Below are positions 49,234 through 58,514 of a stretch of 64,000 nt of DNA, in pieces; position 1 is the first letter of the stretch; every line of letters begins with the position of its first letter. Source of the stretch: Roseburia_D yibonii (GTDB lineage: Bacteria; Bacillota; Clostridia; Lachnospirales; Lachnospiraceae). The stretch lies in NCBI RefSeq assembly GCF_014297335.1, contig NZ_JACOQH010000002.1, positions 62,001 to 126,000 of the forward strand, written 5' to 3'. The notes below the pieces were generated by a model. It searched no databases and was not told the DNA's origin. It worked only from the letters and a program-made list of their open reading frames with translations. A program made the position numbers and the translations under genes.

Positions 49234-50544
49234 GTGGCAGTTGATTTAAGCAAATATGAAGAACTGAAAGAGCATACATTTTTTGACCGTCTGGGGAAGG
49301 TAGTTAAGATCGTCGGACTTACGGTGGAATCCGTTGGTCCGGATGCGAAATTAAATGATCTGTGCCGCATTTATATCAACAGAGAAGAAAATCAATATGT
49401 CATGGCGGAAGTGGTTGGCTTTCGTGAAAAAAGACTGCTCCTGATGCCATTTGACAGCATGGAAGGACTGGGAGTTGGATGTATCGTAGAGAATACGGGA
49501 CATCCATTATCTGTTTCTGTGGATGATAATATACTGGGGCATACATTAGACGGGATCGGCAGACCGACCGACGTTGAAACGCTGGAATTAAAGTCAGAGT
49601 ATCCGATAGACGCGGCGCCGCCGGATCCGATGAAGAGAAAGATCATAAGTGAAGTGTTACCGCTTGGGGTAAAGGCGGTTGACGGTCTTATCACAGTCGG
49701 CAAGGGACAGCGTATCGGGATCTTTGCCGGATCGGGTGTTGGAAAGAGCACACTGCTTGGTATGTTTGCGCGAAACACCAAAGCAGACATTAATGTGATC
49801 GCACTGATCGGAGAACGAGGCAGGGAGGTGCGCGAATTTATCGAGCGAGACCTTGGTGAAGAAGGCATGAGACGTTCGGTTGTCGTGGTCGCAACCTCGG
49901 ACAAGCCGGCACTGATCCGAAATAAAGCGGCAAAGACGGCAACGGCGATCGCGGAGTATTTTAGGGATCAGGGAAAAGATGTGCTTCTTATGATGGATTC
50001 CCTGACCCGTTTTTCCATGGCACAGCGGGAGATCGGGCTGGCATCCGGGGAACCGCCGGTTACAAGAGGATATCCGCCGAGTGTGTATGCGGAGATGCCG
50101 AAACTCTTAGAGAGAGCCGGAACATCTGAGAAGGGTTCGATCACCGGTCTGTATACAGTCTTAGTCGATGGTGATGACTTCAATGAGCCGATCACGGATA
50201 CGGCGCGAAGCATTCTGGACGGACATATCATGTTAGACCGAAAACTCGGGCATAAAAACCATTATCCGGCGATCGATGTGCTGCAGAGTATTTCCCGTGT
50301 TATGAGCGCAATCGTTGGAAAAGAACATAAAGCGAACGCGGGCAAATTAAAAACCGTGCTGGCGACTTACCAGGAAGCGGAAGATCTTATCAATATCGGG
50401 GCGTATAAGCGCGGATCGAATAAAAATATCGATTATGCGATCGATAAGATCGATGCAGTGAATGAATTCCTGGTTCAGGATACCATGGAAAAATTCGATT
50501 TCGAGGAAGAAGAAGAAATGCTGGCGGCTTTGTTTGAACAGTAA
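49234..50544 (+). CDS. fliI: Flagellum-specific ATP synthase FliI
   Basis: The export ATPase, 436 residues, with a GTG start. It has the Walker A GIFAGSGVGKSTLLGM near residue 165, Walker B VLLMMDSLTRFSMAQREIG near 250, and GLYTVLVDGDDFNEPITDTARSILDGHI, all typical of FliI. It energises release of chaperones and unfolds substrates at the export gate. Confidence 0.98.
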   Translation: MAVDLSKYEELKEHTFFDRLGKVVKIVGLTVESVGPDAKLNDLCRIYINREENQYVMAEVVGFREKRLLLMPFDSMEGLGVGCIVENTGHPLSVSVDDNILGHTLDGIGRPTDVETLELKSEYPIDAAPPDPMKRKIISEVLPLGVKAVDGLITVGKGQRIGIFAGSGVGKSTLLGMFARNTKADINVIALIGERGREVREFIERDLGEEGMRRSVVVVATSDKPALIRNKAAKTATAIAEYFRDQGKDVLLMMDSLTRFSMAQREIGLASGEPPVTRGYPPSVYAEMPKLLERAGTSEKGSITGLYTVLVDGDDFNEPITDTARSILDGHIMLDRKLGHKNHYPAIDVLQSISRVMSAIVGKEHKANAGKLKTVLATYQEAEDLINIGAYKRGSNKNIDYAIDKIDAVNEFLVQDTMEKFDFEEEEEMLAALFEQ

Positions 50545-50558
50545 GCGGGTGATGGTAA

Positions 50559-51005
50559 ATGGCAAAATTCAAATACCGAATGCAGAATATACTGGATGTA
50601 AAAAGAAAACTGGAAGAACAGGAGAAGATCAACTACGGGATCGCAAATGTGAAACTTGAGGATGAAAAAAAGAAATTACGAAAGCTCCTGTTGCAAAGAG
50701 CCGGTTATGAGAAGGAACTGACGGGGCTTGTGAGTGGGACGATCGATCTTGCGCGGATAAGAATGACCAAGCACGCGATCGACACCATGAAAACACTGAT
50801 CCGTTCCCAGATGATCCAGGTACATGCCGCAGAGGCAAACTTAGAGCAGGCAAGACAACGTTTGAAAGAGGTCATGATCGACCGGAAAACGCACGAAAAG
50901 CTGCGGGAACACGCATTTGAAGCATTCAAGCAGGAAGTGGCGTATGAAGAGAACAAGGCAGTCGATGAACTCGTAAGTTACACATATCATAAGGCAGAAG
51001 AATAA
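50559..51005 (+). CDS. fliJ: Flagellar export chaperone FliJ
   Basis: A 148-residue helical protein predicted to form an antiparallel coiled coil (FKYRMQNILDVKRKLEEQEKINYG ... HAIDTMKTLIRSQMIQVHAAEANLEQARQRLKEV), the FliJ fold, which inserts in the FliI hexamer. The conserved N-terminal FKYRMQNILD motif and the position after fliI are diagnostic. GGGTGATGGTAA precedes the ATG. Confidence 0.93.
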   Translation: MAKFKYRMQNILDVKRKLEEQEKINYGIANVKLEDEKKKLRKLLLQRAGYEKELTGLVSGTIDLARIRMTKHAIDTMKTLIRSQMIQVHAAEANLEQARQRLKEVMIDRKTHEKLREHAFEAFKQEVAYEENKAVDELVSYTYHKAEE

Positions 51006-51023
51006 TTACAGGTGGTGAAAAAA

Positions 51024-51872
51024 ATGGCAGACGAAAAAGAAGAAATTCTGGACGCAAAGGCAGCACGAAAAGCAGAAAAAAAAGCTGAAAAGCAGCGTAA
51101 AAAAGAAGAGAAGAAACTGGCAAAACAGCAGGAACTTGAGGACGATACAGAAGAAAGCAGTGGCGGCAGTAAAGTGGCGCTGGTATTTGTTACACTGATC
51201 ATCATCATCATCTGGCTCGCAATTCTGGCTCTGTTAGTAAAGATGGATGTGGGCGGATTTGGCTCAACCGTACTGGCTCCGGTATTAAAGGATGTTCCTT
51301 ATATCAATAAGATCCTGCCGGCGACAGATGAAAGTGAGCTTGGCACCGAAGATACCGAATATCCGTATCAGACACTGGATGAGGCGGTTGCGTACATCAA
51401 GGAGCTTGAGCTGGAACTTCAGACAGCGCAGGAAGGCAGCTCGGAAAACAGCGCATATGTGGCACAGCTTGAATCAGAGGTTGCCAAGCTTCAGCAGTAT
51501 GAGCAGAATGAAGCTGATTTTGAGAATGAGAAAGCACAGTTTTATGAAGAAGTAGTATTTAATGATAAGGCTCCGGATATCAGTGAGTATCAGAAATATT
51601 ATGAAAGTATCGACCCTGCGAATGCAGAGGAATTGTATAAAGAAGTTGTGCAGCAGGAGCAGACCAGTCAGGAACTTACTGACTATGTGAGCACCTATTC
51701 ACAGATGAAACCAAAAGAAGCGGCAGCAATTTTTGACACGATGACAGACAACCTTGAGCTGGTCGCAAAAATCTTAAACCAGATGGACAGACAGTCCGCA
51801 GCGAATATTCTCGGTAAAATGGATTCCCAGACAGCCGCAAAGGTGTCGGAACTCATGGAGCCTGCAGAATAG
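51024..51872 (+). CDS. MotE/FlbB-like flagellar protein with MgtE-N domain
   Basis: A 282-residue single-pass membrane protein. Residues 1-50 are extremely charged (KAARKAEKKAEKQRKKEEKK), then one helix (VALVFVTLIIIIIWLAILALLV). A long coiled coil follows (AVAYIKELELELQTAQEG, YVAQLESEVAKLQQYEQ) and a C-terminal MgtE-N-like domain (MKPKEAAAIFDTMTDNLELVAKILNQM). This is the pattern of MotE/YlxF chaperones near fliJ and fliK in Firmicutes. The ATG at 51024 has AGGTGGT seven bases upstream. Its role is inferred from architecture and synteny. Confidence 0.8.
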   Translation: MADEKEEILDAKAARKAEKKAEKQRKKEEKKLAKQQELEDDTEESSGGSKVALVFVTLIIIIIWLAILALLVKMDVGGFGSTVLAPVLKDVPYINKILPATDESELGTEDTEYPYQTLDEAVAYIKELELELQTAQEGSSENSAYVAQLESEVAKLQQYEQNEADFENEKAQFYEEVVFNDKAPDISEYQKYYESIDPANAEELYKEVVQQEQTSQELTDYVSTYSQMKPKEAAAIFDTMTDNLELVAKILNQMDRQSAANILGKMDSQTAAKVSELMEPAE

Positions 51873-51923
51873 ATACCGGAGTTTTTGATTCCGGGAAAAT
51901 AACAGAGAAAGGAGGAACGGAGC

Positions 51924-53390
51924 ATGGCATCAGAAATATCAAATGTCGCGGGGCTTTTTTGTGTGGACAGCACAGCGTCAGTGATTCCTGCGGATAAGAA
52001 CACAAAAGTTCAAAATGACTTTTCTACCTTTTTAAATACAGGGTCTTTTGGACAGAATGTGGCGCAGAATTACAAGACAGACGCAAATGCGGCAACAGCA
52101 GGGGCAACTTATGACAGATACCAGTACAAAGCCGGCGCGGCGATCAAGAGCGCCAGTGACAACGGCATTTCTGCTGAAAAAATTTCCGAAGTGAAAGACA
52201 AACTCGGAACATTTGCGGAAGATGTAAAAAATGTCCTGAAAGAAGAACTGGGTGTTACAGACGAACAGATCAAGGATGCGATGGCAGTGCTCGGAATGCA
52301 GGTTACGGATCTTATGGATTCGAAAAATCTTGCGGCACTGGTAACAGAACTTACCGGATGCGACAATCCGATGCAGCTTCTTATGACAGAAGGTTTTCAG
52401 GAGATCATGGGCAGCATGGAAGAGATCAGCAGTGCATTGTTAGATGAACTTGGAATGAGTAAGGAAGAGTTCCTAGCGGCATGTGATGAGATCCTGGCGC
52501 AGAACACAGAACCGGTATCGGAAGATGTGAGCGCAGAACCGCCGGCAGCAGAGACTGAAGTGGCAACAGAAAAAGCGGCAGATGTGACAGCCAAGACCGA
52601 ACCGGAGACAGACCGGACGGAAGTGGCGCAAAAGACATTGACAGAGACAGCCGGAACAGAAAAAGCGGCACCAAAGCAGGAAGAAACGACGCAGACAAAA
52701 CAGCCGGTGGAAGAACCGGAGGCAGAAACTGCCACAGGTAAGACCGCAGACAGTGACGGGCAGGAAACCACAGATCTGGATTTCTCGGATGAGACAGAAA
52801 ACAGTGATGCGGACGCGTATATGAACAGCCAGACGCATGTGACAGAACAGCATATACAGCAGCCGGCCAGAGCGGATGCACCTGAGACCGCAAACCGGAC
52901 ACCGGTACAGGCTTATGTGGATGTACAGGATATCATGGAGCAGATCTCCACATATACGAGAGTTATGTCAGCAGGTGACACCAATGTTCTTGAGATGCAG
53001 CTGAATCCGGAAAATCTTGGAAAGATTTATATCCATGTAACGGAGAAGGCGGGAACGATCACTGCGCAGATCGCTGCGACAAATGAAAATGTCAGAGAAG
53101 CGCTTCAGGCACAGGTGGCAGACTTAAAGACAAATTTAAACCAGCAGGGCATTAAGGTAGATGCGGTAGAAGTCACGATCGAAAATCATGAATTTGAGCA
53201 GAACCTGGAGCAGAATGCCGGCAGGGAACAAAAGAGGGCCGAGCAGGAAGAAGAGCAGAGAAGTGCCGGAAACAGAAGAAATATCAATCTGGCAGATCCG
53301 GGCAGCCTGGATGGAACAATGACAGAAGAAGAAAGCCTGACTGCAAAGATCATGCAGGAAAATGGCAATCAGATGGATATAACAGCGTAA
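51924..53390 (+). CDS. fliK: Flagellar hook-length control protein FliK
   Basis: Measures hook length and switches export specificity, 488 residues. The C-terminal hook-control domain is near residues 340-430 (NVLEMQLNPENLGKIYIHVTEKAG, then NVREALQAQVADLKTNLNQQGIKVDAVEV). The middle is a Thr/Glu/Lys/Pro-rich disordered stretch (ETEVATEKAADVTAKTEPETD) that acts as the ruler. AAAGGAGGAACGG precedes the ATG. flgD follows immediately. Confidence 0.93.
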   Translation: MASEISNVAGLFCVDSTASVIPADKNTKVQNDFSTFLNTGSFGQNVAQNYKTDANAATAGATYDRYQYKAGAAIKSASDNGISAEKISEVKDKLGTFAEDVKNVLKEELGVTDEQIKDAMAVLGMQVTDLMDSKNLAALVTELTGCDNPMQLLMTEGFQEIMGSMEEISSALLDELGMSKEEFLAACDEILAQNTEPVSEDVSAEPPAAETEVATEKAADVTAKTEPETDRTEVAQKTLTETAGTEKAAPKQEETTQTKQPVEEPEAETATGKTADSDGQETTDLDFSDETENSDADAYMNSQTHVTEQHIQQPARADAPETANRTPVQAYVDVQDIMEQISTYTRVMSAGDTNVLEMQLNPENLGKIYIHVTEKAGTITAQIAATNENVREALQAQVADLKTNLNQQGIKVDAVEVTIENHEFEQNLEQNAGREQKRAEQEEEQRSAGNRRNINLADPGSLDGTMTEEESLTAKIMQENGNQMDITA

Positions 53391-53413
53391 AAACAAGAGA
53401 AAGGAGAAAAAAC

Positions 53414-54061
53414 ATGGCATATGTACAGGCAGTAAAAGACGGTCAGCTGGTAGATACCACAGCATCCGCAACATCAGAGTCAACGTCAAAGACCAAAAAC
53501 GGCAACACGTTAGGTCAGCAGGATTTCCTGGAACTTCTGGTAGCGGAGATGCAGTATCAGGATCCGTTGGAACCACAGTCAAATACCGATTATATCGCAC
53601 AGCTCGCAACCTTTACCCAGGTACAGGATATTGAGGAGATGCAGGGAACCGTTGAGAATATGCAGGGAAATAACCTGATTGGAAAATATGTTCTTTTGAA
53701 TGTTACTTCAAAGGCGACCGGAAACACAAATGTCATTGCCGGATATGTGGATTATGTGACCTACGAAAACGGCAAGACGTATCTGTCGGTCAACGGAGGT
53801 TTGTATTCATTGGATGATCTGGATACGGTAACAACAAAAGAGTATCAGGAAGCGGTTGTGGTCGTTTCAAAGTTCAGTCAGATGATCAGCGCTCTTCCGG
53901 AGACAGAAGATCTGGCACTTACGGATGAAGAGGCGGTAAAAGAAGCAAGAACCCTTTATGACGGCATGACAACTACACAGAAGGGCTATGTGAGCTCGGA
54001 AGATGTAAAGAAACTGGAAGCTGCGGAAGCAAGGATCAAAGAGATCAAGAGCAAAGAATAA
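53414..54061 (+). CDS. flgD: Flagellar hook assembly protein FlgD
   Basis: The hook cap/scaffold protein, 215 residues. The conserved N-terminal part is LGQQDFLELLVAEMQYQDPLEP followed by YIAQLATFTQVQDIEEM, a clear FlgD signature. The C-terminal extension (AEARIKEIKSK) is helical and not part of the usual domain. AAGGAGAAAAAAC precedes the ATG. Confidence 0.95.
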   Translation: MAYVQAVKDGQLVDTTASATSESTSKTKNGNTLGQQDFLELLVAEMQYQDPLEPQSNTDYIAQLATFTQVQDIEEMQGTVENMQGNNLIGKYVLLNVTSKATGNTNVIAGYVDYVTYENGKTYLSVNGGLYSLDDLDTVTTKEYQEAVVVVSKFSQMISALPETEDLALTDEEAVKEARTLYDGMTTTQKGYVSSEDVKKLEAAEARIKEIKSKE

Positions 54062-54089
54062 GACAGAAGGCTGAAAAGGAGAGAATACT

Positions 54090-54488
54090 ATGAATAAAAT
54101 TGAAAATCAGTTCACTTCCATTCAGCAGGTTACAGACAGATACTTAAATGCAAACAGCAGTTCAGCCGCAAAGGGGACGTCAGATGTTTCTTTTGAGGAA
54201 ATTTTAAAACGGAAACAGGATGTATCCGAAGCTTTTGAACTGAAATTTTCCAAGCATGCAGCGATGAGACTGGAAGACAGAAATATCAATCTTTCCAGAA
54301 AGCAGAGCGAACGTCTGGAAGCCGGTGTTCAGAAAGCAAGTGAAAAAGGAATTCAGGAATCTTTAGTAATGGTCGATTCTCTGGCGTTTATTGTAAACGT
54401 GCCGAATAAGACGGTTGTCACGGCGATGGATCAGGGAGAGACCGAAAAAAATGTTTTTACAAATATTGACGGAGCTGTAATCGCATAA
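54090..54488 (+). CDS. Flagellar operon protein of the TIGR02530 type
   Basis: A 132-residue small protein between flgD and flgE, with KFSKHAAMRLEDRNINLSRKQSERLEAGVQKASEKGIQESLVMVDSLAFIVNVPNKTVVTAMD. This is the pattern of the FlgD-FlgE intergenic protein (TIGR02530, YlzI/FlgO-like in Bacillus). The function is unknown; the conserved KHAxxRLxxRNI segment resembles a small DNA- or protein-binding domain. Confidence 0.85.
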   Translation: MNKIENQFTSIQQVTDRYLNANSSSAAKGTSDVSFEEILKRKQDVSEAFELKFSKHAAMRLEDRNINLSRKQSERLEAGVQKASEKGIQESLVMVDSLAFIVNVPNKTVVTAMDQGETEKNVFTNIDGAVIA

Positions 54489-54569
54489 GCCGGACCTTAC
54501 GGAGGCTTATGTCTTTGAATGACAGAGAAGACAGCTTACAGCGAGAGAGAATAAGGAGGTCATTTCATT

Positions 54570-55946
54570 ATGATGAGATCAATGTATTCTGCTGTGTCAG
54601 GTTTGAAGACACATCAGACAAAAATGGATGTTATTGGTAATAATATCGCAAACGTAAATACCGTTGCGTTTAAATCATCCGCAGTTACATTCAGTGAAAT
54701 CATGTATCAGACAATTTCTTCCGCTTCGGGAGCGAACGAGGCAACCGGAACCGGTGGTATCAACGCAAAACAGATTGGTCTTGGTGTTACAACCGGCGCA
54801 ACCAATGTGAGCATCACATCTTCCGGCGCGGCACAGACAACTGGAAACGCATTTGATATCCGTCTGACAGATGCAAACTCAACAAACTTCTTTGTTGTAA
54901 ACAATGGCTCTGAGAATCTTTTTACAAGAGCAGGTTCCTTCTATGTAGACGGATCCGGAAACCTGTGTATGACATCTACCGGTTATACAGTTATGGGATG
55001 GCAGGTACAGACCGATCCGATGACCGGCGAGCGTACGATCAAGAAGGATACGGTTTCCGCGCTTAAAGTTATGTCTGCGGATAATATGACATCCGCACCG
55101 GAAGAGACCACCAAAGCATATGTTGCCGGTATCCTGGATAAGAACACTGCGGATCTGACCAATGGCGGTCTGACGATGACCCTTAACTTTACCGATAAGC
55201 TCGGATATACATACACCGCAAAATTCAATATCGTTCCGACATCAGCCGGATCACAGGAGAAGGGTGATTATACCGTGAGCCTGACCGACATCATCGATCA
55301 GAACAACGAATCCTGCTTTGCAAACGGAAAGATTACCGGAAATAAGACAGCAGTATTTGCGGATACAAAATTAAAATTCAATCCGGATAACGGTACATTT
55401 GATTATGTGAATGCGGCAGGAACCAATTCTGTAACGATGAATCTGGCAGGAACATGGAATGATCAGTTCTCAGATATCACAGTAGATTTCAGTGCCTGCA
55501 AGATGGACAACAATAACAAACAGTCCACGATCAGCGCAAAGCCGGGTACATCCAGCCAGGATACAACCGGAAAAGGAAAGAAACTGGGTGCTCTGACCGG
55601 ACTTTCGGTAGATACATCGGGAAAGATCTGGGGTACTTATGATAACGGAAATACCGAGCTTCTCTGCCAGATCGCAAGCGCACAGTTCGCAAACGCATCC
55701 GGTCTTGAAAAAGTCGGTGAGAACTGCTATACAACAACCTTGAACTCCGGTGATTTCGACGGAATCGGAACCGAGATCACTGCGGATGGAAGTAAGATGA
55801 CATCCGGACAGCTCGAAATGTCAAACGTAGATCTTTCTACAGAGTTTACAGATATGATCACAACACAGAGAGGCTTTCAGGCGAACTCAAGAATCATCAC
55901 AACATCTGATACCTTACTGGAAGAACTCGTAAACCTGAAACGTTAA
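54570..55946 (+). CDS. flgE: Flagellar hook protein FlgE
   Basis: The hook subunit, 458 residues. Conserved ends: MRSMYSAVSGLKTHQTKMDVIGNNIANVNTVAFKSS at the start and ITTQRGFQANSRIITTSDTLLEELVNLKR at the end. The middle (residues 80-380) is the variable, antigenic part with many Asn/Thr/Gly. AAGGAGG upstream. Two adjacent ATG codons (54570, 54573) are possible starts. Confidence 0.96.
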   Translation: MMRSMYSAVSGLKTHQTKMDVIGNNIANVNTVAFKSSAVTFSEIMYQTISSASGANEATGTGGINAKQIGLGVTTGATNVSITSSGAAQTTGNAFDIRLTDANSTNFFVVNNGSENLFTRAGSFYVDGSGNLCMTSTGYTVMGWQVQTDPMTGERTIKKDTVSALKVMSADNMTSAPEETTKAYVAGILDKNTADLTNGGLTMTLNFTDKLGYTYTAKFNIVPTSAGSQEKGDYTVSLTDIIDQNNESCFANGKITGNKTAVFADTKLKFNPDNGTFDYVNAAGTNSVTMNLAGTWNDQFSDITVDFSACKMDNNNKQSTISAKPGTSSQDTTGKGKKLGALTGLSVDTSGKIWGTYDNGNTELLCQIASAQFANASGLEKVGENCYTTTLNSGDFDGIGTEITADGSKMTSGQLEMSNVDLSTEFTDMITTQRGFQANSRIITTSDTLLEELVNLKR

Positions 55947-55974
55947 TAGTCAGTGATTAAAACCGTATTTTGGG

Positions 55975-55994
55975 GATCCTGCTGCGGCAGGATT
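55975..55994 (+). other. Hairpin between flgE and flbD
   Basis: A short inverted repeat (ATCCTGC with GCAGGAT around a four-base loop) lies in the gap between flgE and flbD. There is no T run, so it is not a normal terminator; it may stabilise the upstream RNA end or mark a processing site. Confidence 0.35.
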
Positions 55995-56037
55995 CTCCGG
56001 AATGCGACATGATGTGCAAAAAATAGCGGGTGATGTT

Positions 56038-56283
56038 ATGATAGAAGTTACAAAGCTGAATGGAGTAAAAACCCTGATAAATGCGGAATTGATCGAAACG
56101 GTGGAGGAGACGCCGGATACTGTCATATCATTTGTTACGGGAAAAAAGATAATTGTAAAAGAAAGTAGACAAGAGATTAAAAATTTAGTAATATTATATA
56201 AGAAAGAATGTATGTCTACTGGCCTTGCCTGGTTGCAACCGGGGGAAAGAGAAGGACAGTTGGATGGGGGAGCCCAGGGATAG
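56038..56283 (+). CDS. flbD: FlbD family flagellar protein
   Basis: An 81-residue protein with MIEVTKLNGVKTLINAELIETVEETPDTVISFVTGKKIIVKES, the FlbD/SwrD motif, in which Thr-Gly-Lys-Lys-Ile is conserved. SwrD boosts motor power in Bacillus, probably by acting on stators; the stator genes motA/motB follow directly. The ATG at 56038 is preceded by GGGTGATG. A longer frame from 56002 has no site. Confidence 0.9.
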   Translation: MIEVTKLNGVKTLINAELIETVEETPDTVISFVTGKKIIVKESRQEIKNLVILYKKECMSTGLAWLQPGEREGQLDGGAQG

Positions 56284-56319
56284 GACTCCTGATTTACGAA
56301 TTTCAGGACGAAAGGACAG

Positions 56320-57126
56320 GTGGCTAAGTTGGATATAGCGTCTATAGCAGGTTTTTTAATGGGTGTGGTAATGTTCGTGTACGGAGTATCTTCCGGTGAT
56401 GAGGGTATGGCGGCACTGGGAAATATGTACGATTTTTCGTCCGTACTGATTACGATCGGTGGTTCCCTTGCAGGCGTGCTTGCATCACATAAATTACCGG
56501 ATTTCATTGCCGGTTTGAAGAGTTTTTCGCTGTTCTTTAAAGACGAAAAATCAGACGTGGGCGAAGTGATTAAGAATATAATTGATTTATCGAATATAGC
56601 AAGAAAGGAAGGACTTCTTGCACTGGAAGAAGCAGCCAACGGAATTGAAGATGAATTCTTAAAAAAAGGCGTTATGCTGGTCGTAGACGGTACGGATCCG
56701 GAACTGGTTCGCGGAATTCTTGAAACCGATCTCGACTGCATAGAGGCAAGACATAAAAAAGTCATCGGCTTCTGGCTGAAGTGGGCAGAACTTGGTCCTG
56801 CCTGGGGTATGATCGGTACCCTGATCGGACTTATCAATATGTTAAAGACTTTGAGTGATGTTTCGACCGTAGGACCGAATATGGCGGTTGCTCTTGTTAC
56901 AACATTGTATGGTTCCATTATTGCGAACTGGCTTTGCGCGCCAACGGCGGCAAAGCTGACTGTAAATAATGATACAGAGATCATGCTGAAAGAGGTTACG
57001 GTCGAGGGACTTCTGTCCATTCAGGCAGGAGAAAATCCACGAGTAATAGAAGAAAAATTGAAATCCTTCCTGTCTCCGAAGATGCGTGAGGGTATGTCAA
57101 ACGAGCAGGCCGGAGGTGAGGCATAG
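56320..57126 (+). CDS. motA: Flagellar motor stator protein MotA
   Basis: The ion-channel part of the stator, 268 residues, started by GTG. Four membrane helices are visible (IASIAGFLMGVVMFVYGV, LGPAWGMIGTLIGLINML, VGPNMAVALVTTLYGSIIAN and others). Conserved parts are KSFSLFF ... LLALEEAANGIEDEF, the cytoplasmic loop that contacts FliG, and GMIGTLIGL. A TTG nine bases later is an alternative start. The stop is coupled to motB by TAGTG. Confidence 0.96.
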   Translation: MAKLDIASIAGFLMGVVMFVYGVSSGDEGMAALGNMYDFSSVLITIGGSLAGVLASHKLPDFIAGLKSFSLFFKDEKSDVGEVIKNIIDLSNIARKEGLLALEEAANGIEDEFLKKGVMLVVDGTDPELVRGILETDLDCIEARHKKVIGFWLKWAELGPAWGMIGTLIGLINMLKTLSDVSTVGPNMAVALVTTLYGSIIANWLCAPTAAKLTVNNDTEIMLKEVTVEGLLSIQAGENPRVIEEKLKSFLSPKMREGMSNEQAGGEA

Positions 57127-57950
57127 TGGCTAGAAAGAAGAAAGAGGAGCCGCAGGGCGGAGCAAGCTGGCTGAATACTTTTGCTGACCTGATGAATCTG
57201 CTTTTGTGTTTCTTTGTGCTTTTGTTTGCAATGTCTTCCGTAGATACGGAAAAATATGAACAGCTGGTGGCTTCTTTTCACAGCAGTTTCAGTATCTTTT
57301 CAACGAGCGGCAGTTCGGTCATCAGTGACGGACAGGCAATTTCGGCAGGCGTCAGCCAGCTGTCCCAGATGAGTACTTATTTCAGTGATGGAACAGTGGA
57401 TGGTGAATCTGAGGAAGAAAGTGACGCAGAGACGGATTCCACACAGGATGCGGTAGAACTTTACGAACAGCAGGAGCTGGCAGAATCCGAAGAGATGGCG
57501 GAACAGATCGAACAGATGGCCGCGCAGTATGGCATTCAGGATCAAGTGGAAGTAGACTTTAACGGACAATATGTAGCGCTCACCTTAAATGGCGCACTGT
57601 TGTTTGATTCGGGAAAGGCGGAGATCCGTCAGGATGCATATCCGCTGGTTGACAAGATTGGGGCGATCCTGCAGAATTATAACCAGAATATTATAGAAAT
57701 AGAAGGACATACCGATAACATTCCGATTCACAGTTCAAAATATGCGGACAATAATGTGCTGTCAATGTTTCGAGCGTTGACAGTTGCGGATTATGTCAGA
57801 AGCATTACCAATCTGAATCCGGCATATATCAAATCTTCCGGGCGCGGCGAATATGTTCCGATCGCGGATAACAGTACGGAGGAGGGAAGAGCAAGAAACC
57901 GGCGTGTGGAAATAAAAATATATAATTCATATAATTCGGGCAACCAGTAG
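57126..57950 (+). CDS. motB: Flagellar motor stator protein MotB
   Basis: The wall-anchored stator part, 274 residues, GTG start. The membrane helix has LNTFADLMNLLLCFFVLLFAMS, in which the Asp of FADLMN is the ion-binding residue. The OmpA-like peptidoglycan-binding domain is at the C-terminus (IIEIEGHTDNIPIHSSKYADNNVLSMFRALTVADY, RGEYVPIADNSTEEGRARNRRVEI). A Glu-rich linker lies between. The gene directly follows motA with overlapping codons. Confidence 0.97.
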   Translation: MARKKKEEPQGGASWLNTFADLMNLLLCFFVLLFAMSSVDTEKYEQLVASFHSSFSIFSTSGSSVISDGQAISAGVSQLSQMSTYFSDGTVDGESEEESDAETDSTQDAVELYEQQELAESEEMAEQIEQMAAQYGIQDQVEVDFNGQYVALTLNGALLFDSGKAEIRQDAYPLVDKIGAILQNYNQNIIEIEGHTDNIPIHSSKYADNNVLSMFRALTVADYVRSITNLNPAYIKSSGRGEYVPIADNSTEEGRARNRRVEIKIYNSYNSGNQ

Positions 57951-57967
57951 CAGAAAGGAAGAAGAAA

Positions 57968-58480
57968 ATGAAAAAGAATCTTATTTCAGTTTTAATTCTG
58001 GCATTACTTGTCGTAAACCTTGTTTTGACGGCAATCCTTACAATCACAATCCTGCCAGAAACCAAGAAATCCAATGAATTGATTAATCAGGTGTGCAGTG
58101 CAATCAATCTCGAACTGAAGAGCGGGGAAGGAACTGATGCGTCTACTGTGCCGATCGACGACATTGAAACATACGATATTCCGGACAGTATGACGATCAA
58201 CTTGAAACGCGGGGATGACGGAAAAGACCATTACGCGGTGCTTACTGTTTCGCTTTCCTTAAATAAGGGAGATCCTGATTATGAAACCTATCAGCCGACA
58301 CTGGATACAAAACAGAGTCTGATCAAAAACGAGATCAATACGATCGTGGCAGAGTATACATATGATCAGATCCGTGACAACCAGCAGCAGGTTCAGGATG
58401 CGATTTTGAAAGATTTACAGAAGTTATTTGATTCAGATTTTATTGTAAGTGTTGGGTTCTCCAGCGCTACTTATCAATAA
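57968..58480 (+). CDS. fliL: Flagellar basal-body protein FliL
   Basis: A 170-residue protein with one N-terminal membrane helix (NLISVLILALLVVNLVLTAILTITIL) and an extracellular stomatin-like domain with the conserved HYAVLTVSLSLNKGD and LIKNEINTIVAEYTYDQIRDNQQQVQDAILKDL. FliL surrounds the stator and helps it stay active. The position between motB and fliM is standard. Confidence 0.93.
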   Translation: MKKNLISVLILALLVVNLVLTAILTITILPETKKSNELINQVCSAINLELKSGEGTDASTVPIDDIETYDIPDSMTINLKRGDDGKDHYAVLTVSLSLNKGDPDYETYQPTLDTKQSLIKNEINTIVAEYTYDQIRDNQQQVQDAILKDLQKLFDSDFIVSVGFSSATYQ

Positions 58481-58514
58481 AATAAAACTAGGATTAGTTA
58501 GGTGGTGAGAGTGC